Of a DNA stretch of 8,030 nucleotides, positions 4,947-8,030 are shown in pieces. A program made the position numbers and the translations under genes. Every line of letters starts with the position of its first letter. Positions within the stretch are counted from its first letter, which is position 1. This stretch comes from Domibacillus sp. (GTDB lineage Bacteria; Bacillota; Bacilli; Bacillales; Domibacillaceae). The DNA lies in contig JAPSKG010000102.1 of the NCBI GenBank assembly GCA_031177795.1, positions 1 through 8,030 of the forward strand. Reading direction: 5' to 3'. The notes beneath the pieces were generated by a model. The model was not told the origin of the DNA, did not search any database, and saw only the letters and a list, made by a program, of their open reading frames with translations.

Positions 4947-5876
4947 TCAAACCGGAAACCAAATTTTCGCAAAATAAATAACTGTCGCAACCGTTATACT
5001 GCTGAAAATAGTCGTCACAATAACTGCCTGAGAAGCAAATTCCGGGTAGTTGTCGTATTCAAGAGCAAGAAGAGCACTATTGCGAGAAGCTGGGAAAGAA
5101 CTTGCAATAAACATTGCCTGGGCCAGTGTTCCATGAATGTCGAGCAATACAATAACCAGTAAGCCTATTGCCGGAGATAACAAAAGCCTTGTTCCCACTG
5201 CCAGTACAAGAGGTTTTGAGATAAAAGCAATTTTCATATGTGCGCATTGAGCTCCAAGAGTAATAAGTGCCACAGCAAGAAATGCATTTGACGCATTTTC
5301 AATGGGCGACCATAAAAACAAGGGAATGCTGACATTTGACCACTTTAAAAGAATAGCAGCAAAAAGAGCAATTAATACAGGTAGCTTCATCACTTTTCGG
5401 ATGATTTTTTCTCCCTCCACTGAAGCGGAAATAGAATTGTAAAATCCCCATGTATAGGTAAGAAGATTTTGAAAAATGGAAATGATAATTTGCACAGACA
5501 ATCCAAGCGGATTTGCTGCAAAAACAAGGTCGCTTACCGGGAGTCCATAGTTGCCAGAGTTGCTTAAAACAGCACTGTTTTGAAAACTGGAAGACAACTT
5601 TTTATCAAAACCGGACAACCTGGAAATAACTATGCTGGCAGCTATTAAAATTCCATTAAATAAAAAAAGATAAAGCAAAATAATTCCTGCTGTTTTCCCT
5701 GCTAAATCGGTTTTATAAATATTAATAAAACAAACCATGGGAAGAAAAAAGTTCATGGTCAATCGCGACAAAGTCGGTAAATGCAGCTCATACTTTCTAT
5801 GTAAAAAGATACCGGCTCCAATCAGCAAAAACATCGGTAAAATTACTTGAACAAAAACACCAAAAAAAACAACCAT
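4947..5876 (-). CDS. AEC-family (auxin efflux carrier type) membrane transporter
   Basis: This integral membrane permease of 309 residues has about eight to ten hydrophobic helices along its length, the usual size for bacterial AEC (TC 2.A.69) proteins. Family features include the N-terminal VILPMFLLIGAGIFLHRK, the LTMNFFLPMVCFINIYKTDL segment, the helix-breaking SNSGNYGLPVS motif in the first half, the LITLGAQCAHMK segment, and the C-terminal ASSFPASRNSALLALEYD followed by a final hydrophobic helix. Relatives export or exchange organic acids such as malate, or amino-acid-derived anions. The substrate cannot be deduced here. The frame extends to a TTG at 5894, but that stretch contains the GGAGG ribosome site (5888-5892), so the ATG at 5874-5876 is chosen. 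The gene lies directly behind a terminator-like hairpin and has no obvious promoter in between. A terminator follows the stop. Confidence 0.9.
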   Translation of the reverse strand: MVVFFGVFVQVILPMFLLIGAGIFLHRKYELHLPTLSRLTMNFFLPMVCFINIYKTDLAGKTAGIILLYLFLFNGILIAASIVISRLSGFDKKLSSSFQNSAVLSNSGNYGLPVSDLVFAANPLGLSVQIIISIFQNLLTYTWGFYNSISASVEGEKIIRKVMKLPVLIALFAAILLKWSNVSIPLFLWSPIENASNAFLAVALITLGAQCAHMKIAFISKPLVLAVGTRLLLSPAIGLLVIVLLDIHGTLAQAMFIASSFPASRNSALLALEYDNYPEFASQAVIVTTIFSSITVATVIYFAKIWFPV

Positions 5877-5887
5877 ATATGTAACCG

Positions 5888-5892
5888 CCTCC
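5888..5892 (-). promoter_or_regulatory. Ribosome binding site that fixes the AEC start
   Basis: GGAGG on the minus strand lies 11 nt before the ATG at 5876, slightly longer than ideal. It overlaps the alternative TTG at 5894, which therefore cannot be served by it. Confidence 0.7.
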
Positions 5893-5898
5893 AATTAC

Positions 5899-5932
5899 AA
5901 AAAAAGAAAACGAAGCGCGGCGCTTCGTTTTC
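5899..5932 (-). terminator. Strong terminator-like hairpin between desaturase and AEC genes
   Basis: GAAAACGAAGCG (5906-5917) pairs perfectly with CGCTTCGTTTTC (5921-5932) over a 3-nt loop. On the minus strand seven T follow (5899-5905). It lies about 126 nt after the desaturase stop and only 6 nt before the AEC ribosome site. It may end desaturase transcripts, act as a leader attenuator of the AEC gene, or do both. Confidence 0.88.
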
Positions 5933-6058
5933 CCGGGGATGTGTTAACATCAGGGGATACCAAAAAGATATCATATGGTTTCTATAACAAACAGTTTAGC
6001 AACATTTTGTTTTTTTTATTCATATTGTTCATGGCTTACAATGCCTTTTGAATTTTTC

Positions 6059-6952
6059 TTACTTTTGTGTTCGCATAAACCGTTCTTTCACACGCTTCAT
6101 TCGATCATGGTATTTTAAAATATCCAGGCGGGCTTTTTCTGCTTCCGGCGCAATTGGCCGCAAATTTTTAATATCCCAATAATCAATAATAACGTCCAGC
6201 ACTTGATCAAAATATTCAAGTGGGCCGTAGTTCGCTTCTTTTGCAATAATAGCCATACGATCTTCAAAATCCGGCATAACTGCACCTGGCATTTGAAAGT
6301 TTTTAATAACATGCCCTAAATAATAGCAATAATTAGGTTCCAGCTGCAAATGAAATTTAATAATATCACGGTAAAAAGCATAATGCAGCGTTTCATCTTT
6401 TGCAAGACGGCGTAAAAGCCTTCCTAAATCCGGATCATGCTTATTTGCTTCCTTGGACACATTGTTGTAAAAAACCATGGTAGCCAGTTCTTGCATTGAT
6501 GTGTACACCATTGTTTCAAATGGCGTGTGAAAATCAGGCTGCCATCCATTTTCAACCGTCATTTTATGAAGTTCATGCAGGCGCTTTGGATCAACGCTGC
6601 GTGTAATCAATAAATATGTTTCTAGCAAACTGGAGTGCTGGTCTTCTTCTGCCGTCCACGTATGGACAAAATCTTGAATAACCGTCAGTGATCCTTTAAA
6701 TGTCTGGGCAAGATGCGAAGTGAACCAGGGAAGATTCACTTCCGTAAGGAGAGCGGTTTCAATAGCCGTAACCACACTTGCCGGTAATGTGACCTGCGAG
6801 GGATCCCATGGCACACGGCGAAAATCCTGTGCTTTATCCCAGGGCAAAAACTCATGGTAGCCCCAGTCTATTTTAGCAGAACGTTTTTTATGTTCCTCAT
6901 ATAAGTCTCTTAATCTCGGCTCAAGCCGAAAATCGAGATCGTTTGTTAACAC
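6059..6952 (-). CDS. Soluble di-iron acyl-ACP desaturase-like protein
   Basis: This 297-residue soluble protein belongs to the ferritin-like fatty acid desaturase type 2 family. It has the full di-iron ligand set, read by analogy to plant stearoyl-ACP desaturase: Glu71 (LLTEVNLPW), Glu103 and His106 (WTAEEDQHS), Glu155 (SMQELATM), Glu187 and His190 (KDETLHYAF). The WTAEE-x2-H helix is almost identical to that of plant and mycobacterial enzymes. Such enzymes use O2 and reduced ferredoxin to insert a cis double bond into acyl-ACP. Neither a redox partner nor a fatty-acid gene is visible nearby. The length is close to actinobacterial DesA-type proteins and shorter than plant enzymes. GTG at 6952 is chosen because AAAGGAGG lies 7 nt upstream. 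The overlapping ATG at 6954 is in another frame that stops after one more codon. An N-oxygenase or other di-iron oxidase of the same fold cannot be excluded. Confidence 0.87.
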   Translation of the reverse strand: MLTNDLDFRLEPRLRDLYEEHKKRSAKIDWGYHEFLPWDKAQDFRRVPWDPSQVTLPASVVTAIETALLTEVNLPWFTSHLAQTFKGSLTVIQDFVHTWTAEEDQHSSLLETYLLITRSVDPKRLHELHKMTVENGWQPDFHTPFETMVYTSMQELATMVFYNNVSKEANKHDPDLGRLLRRLAKDETLHYAFYRDIIKFHLQLEPNYCYYLGHVIKNFQMPGAVMPDFEDRMAIIAKEANYGPLEYFDQVLDVIIDYWDIKNLRPIAPEAEKARLDILKYHDRMKRVKERFMRTQK

Positions 6953-6959
6953 ATATATT

Positions 6960-6967
6960 CCTCCTTT
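6960..6967 (-). promoter_or_regulatory. Ribosome binding site that fixes the GTG start of the desaturase
   Basis: AAAGGAGG on the minus strand lies 7 nt before GTG at 6952 and 5 nt before an out-of-frame ATG at 6954 that is followed by TGT TAA. The long conserved frame begins at the GTG. Confidence 0.8.
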
Positions 6968-6987
6968 AAAACGGACATATCCTATCT

Positions 6988-6993
6988 ATTGTA
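6988..6993 (-). promoter_or_regulatory. Putative -10 box of the desaturase gene
   Basis: TACAAT on the minus strand lies about 35 nt before the start codon. The -35 position (about 7011-7016) has no consensus match and falls in the palindrome at 7012-7029, suggesting activated or repressed expression. Confidence 0.45.
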
Positions 6994-7011
6994 CACGAAA
7001 ACGATTAAATC

Positions 7012-7029
7012 TGCCCGAATTTTCGGGCA
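7012..7029. promoter_or_regulatory. 18-bp palindrome at the desaturase promoter (possible operator or weak terminator)
   Basis: TGCCCGAA and TTCGGGCA are perfect 8-bp arms around a 2-bp TT centre. Neither strand has a proper T-tract after it, so it is a poor terminator for the upstream hydrolase. Its position over the expected -35 box of the desaturase suggests a protein-binding site. It matches neither the FapR nor the DesR sites I know. Confidence 0.5.
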
Positions 7030-7138
7030 TCTGCTATAAGAATCTTTTTCCTTAAAAGTAATAATCCATATATGGTATTTTTAAGAAAATGCTTTTTTGT
7101 GCTTCATACGCCTTTTTTTCATGATTTTGATTGATATT

Positions 7139-8029
7139 TTACAATTCTGGACAAGAACTGGGCTTTGTTTCTTTTAAAAAACGAAGAAGCCACCGGTTTA
7201 CAATTTCGGGATATTCATGATGAAGCCAATGAGTTCCTTCATCAAGCAAAATAAGCTGGCCATCCTGGCATTTTTTCAAGCTTTCTTTTGCTGTTATAAA
7301 AGAAAGGGCAGCGTCGTTTTTCCCCCATATTATGCGTACCGGGACGCCCGGGTCTGGATCAGGCATTTTCCAAATTGGCTGGTAACGCATCATTCTATAC
7401 CAATTCAGCATTCCTCTTACTGTTCCGCCTGCTTTCCAGCTTTGTTCATACCGGTTCAATGACTTTTCTGTAAAAGTGCCAGGACGTGCTGTGGAGGACA
7501 TTAGTTTTTTCAACAGCTGATACTGGTTCATTTCCAGCAATTTTTCCGGTAAATAAGGAAGTTGAAAAAACAAAATATAAGCGCTTCTTAGCCACTGAGG
7601 CGGATAAATACGTGCTATTTTCATAAAAGCGGCCGGATGAGGAATATTTAGTATAATCAGCTTTTCTATATATTGCGGCTGGACAGAAGCCATATACCAG
7701 CCTACGATGCCCCCCCAGTCATGGCCGATGATAACAGCTTTTTTTCTTTGGAAAAACCGTATCAAAGCTGTGATATCTCCGCAAAGCTTATTTAGCTGAT
7801 AATCTTTTATCAGTTCCGGCTTGCTGCTTGTGTAATACCCTCGCTGATCTGGCGCGATTACAAAATATCCATTTTCTGATAAATATTGCATTTGATGATG
7901 CCATGCAAAAGAATCTTCCGGGAAACCGTGCAGCAGAAAAACGAGTTGCCCGTTTGGGGGACCGGCAGTACGAATATGAATCCGGATGCCGTTTACATCA
8001 ATATGTTCCGTTTTGAACTTTTTATCCAC
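7139..8029 (-). CDS. Alpha/beta hydrolase, epoxide hydrolase-like
   Basis: This soluble alpha/beta-fold hydrolase has 296 visible residues. The motifs match the epoxide hydrolase branch. They are the HGFP oxyanion motif (34-37), APDQRGYYTSS (59-69), nucleophile Asp104 in GHDWGG, acid Asp239 in WGKNDAAL, and base His267 in EGTHWLHHE. Lid residues Tyr151 (AYILFFQLP) and Tyr211 (LNWYR) correspond to the two tyrosines that activate the epoxide oxygen. Haloalkane dehalogenases share the Asp nucleophile, but HGFP with the NWYR tyrosine favours epoxide hydrolysis to a diol. The natural substrate is unknown. The GTG at 8027-8029 is the last full codon in the window. Its ribosome site would lie outside, so the true start may be further upstream and the gene may be slightly truncated. 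The C-terminus (SSCPEL) is complete. No strong terminator follows. Confidence 0.88.
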   Translation of the reverse strand: MDKKFKTEHIDVNGIRIHIRTAGPPNGQLVFLLHGFPEDSFAWHHQMQYLSENGYFVIAPDQRGYYTSSKPELIKDYQLNKLCGDITALIRFFQRKKAVIIGHDWGGIVGWYMASVQPQYIEKLIILNIPHPAAFMKIARIYPPQWLRSAYILFFQLPYLPEKLLEMNQYQLLKKLMSSTARPGTFTEKSLNRYEQSWKAGGTVRGMLNWYRMMRYQPIWKMPDPDPGVPVRIIWGKNDAALSFITAKESLKKCQDGQLILLDEGTHWLHHEYPEIVNRWLLRFLKETKPSSCPEL

Positions 8030-8030
8030 C

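Noticed and set aside
5978..6028. 16-codon minus-strand ORF (MNNMNKKNKMLLNCLL) between desaturase and AEC genes
   Set aside because: It has no ribosome binding site and is low-complexity AT-rich sequence, expected by chance.
5933..6058. Known riboswitch or T-box in the AEC leader
   Set aside because: I see no T-box motif and no lysine, SAM, purine or other recognisable conserved core, only short hairpins.
7066..7075. CCATATATGG palindrome in the hydrolase-desaturase gap
   Set aside because: It is a short, AT-rich self-complementary decamer without extended symmetry or promoter context.
7079..7120. 13-codon minus-strand ORF rich in Lys and Arg downstream of the hydrolase
   Set aside because: It has no Shine-Dalgarno site, and an A-rich stretch yields such codons by chance.

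Overview
The window looks like chromosomal DNA of a low-to-moderate GC Gram-positive of the Bacillaceae. The evidence is strong GGAGG-type Shine-Dalgarno sites, TTG and GTG starts, sigma-A-like promoters, compact rho-independent terminators, and a gene set (cytoplasmic GH13 amylase, ArgJ, TetR plus paired SMR genes) typical of Bacillus relatives. I cannot name the species. I see no insertion sequence, phage gene, CRISPR array, tRNA or rRNA.

Layout, left to right. (1) At 1-355 (-) is the N-terminal part of an intracellular alpha-amylase, cut by the window edge. (2) At 482-2257 is an arginine-biosynthesis pair. A short GNAT acetyltransferase of the N-acetylglutamate-synthase-like type (-) is divergent from argJ (+). 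They share an intergenic region with a perfect 18-bp ARG box (1022-1039) and a degenerate second box exactly 3 bp away (1001-1018). That arrangement suggests ArgR/AhrC control of both genes. (3) At 2347-3524 (+) is a tight operon: a TetR-family repressor, then two small multidrug resistance (SMR) subunits whose reading frames overlap. A 14-bp palindrome at the predicted transcription start suggests autoregulation. (4) At 3550-4881 (-) is a DUF2252 protein with kinase/phosphotransferase-like motifs, convergent with the SMR operon. (5) At 4947-5876 (-) is an AEC-family permease. A terminator-like hairpin lies directly in front of its ribosome binding site. (6) At 6059-6952 (-) is a soluble di-iron acyl-ACP desaturase-like protein with all six metal ligands. 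An 18-bp palindrome sits where its -35 box should be. (7) At 7139-8029 (-) is an epoxide-hydrolase-like alpha/beta hydrolase, starting at or beyond the right edge.

The genes form several small independent transcription units, mostly separated by terminators. I see no wholly new multi-gene system. The features most worth following up are regulatory: the tandem ARG boxes between the GNAT gene and argJ, the terminator-like hairpin in the AEC leader, the palindrome at the desaturase promoter, and the alternative hairpins at the 3' end of the SMR operon. Four reading frames needed their starts moved inward on the basis of ribosome binding sites or family length, or start at TTG.
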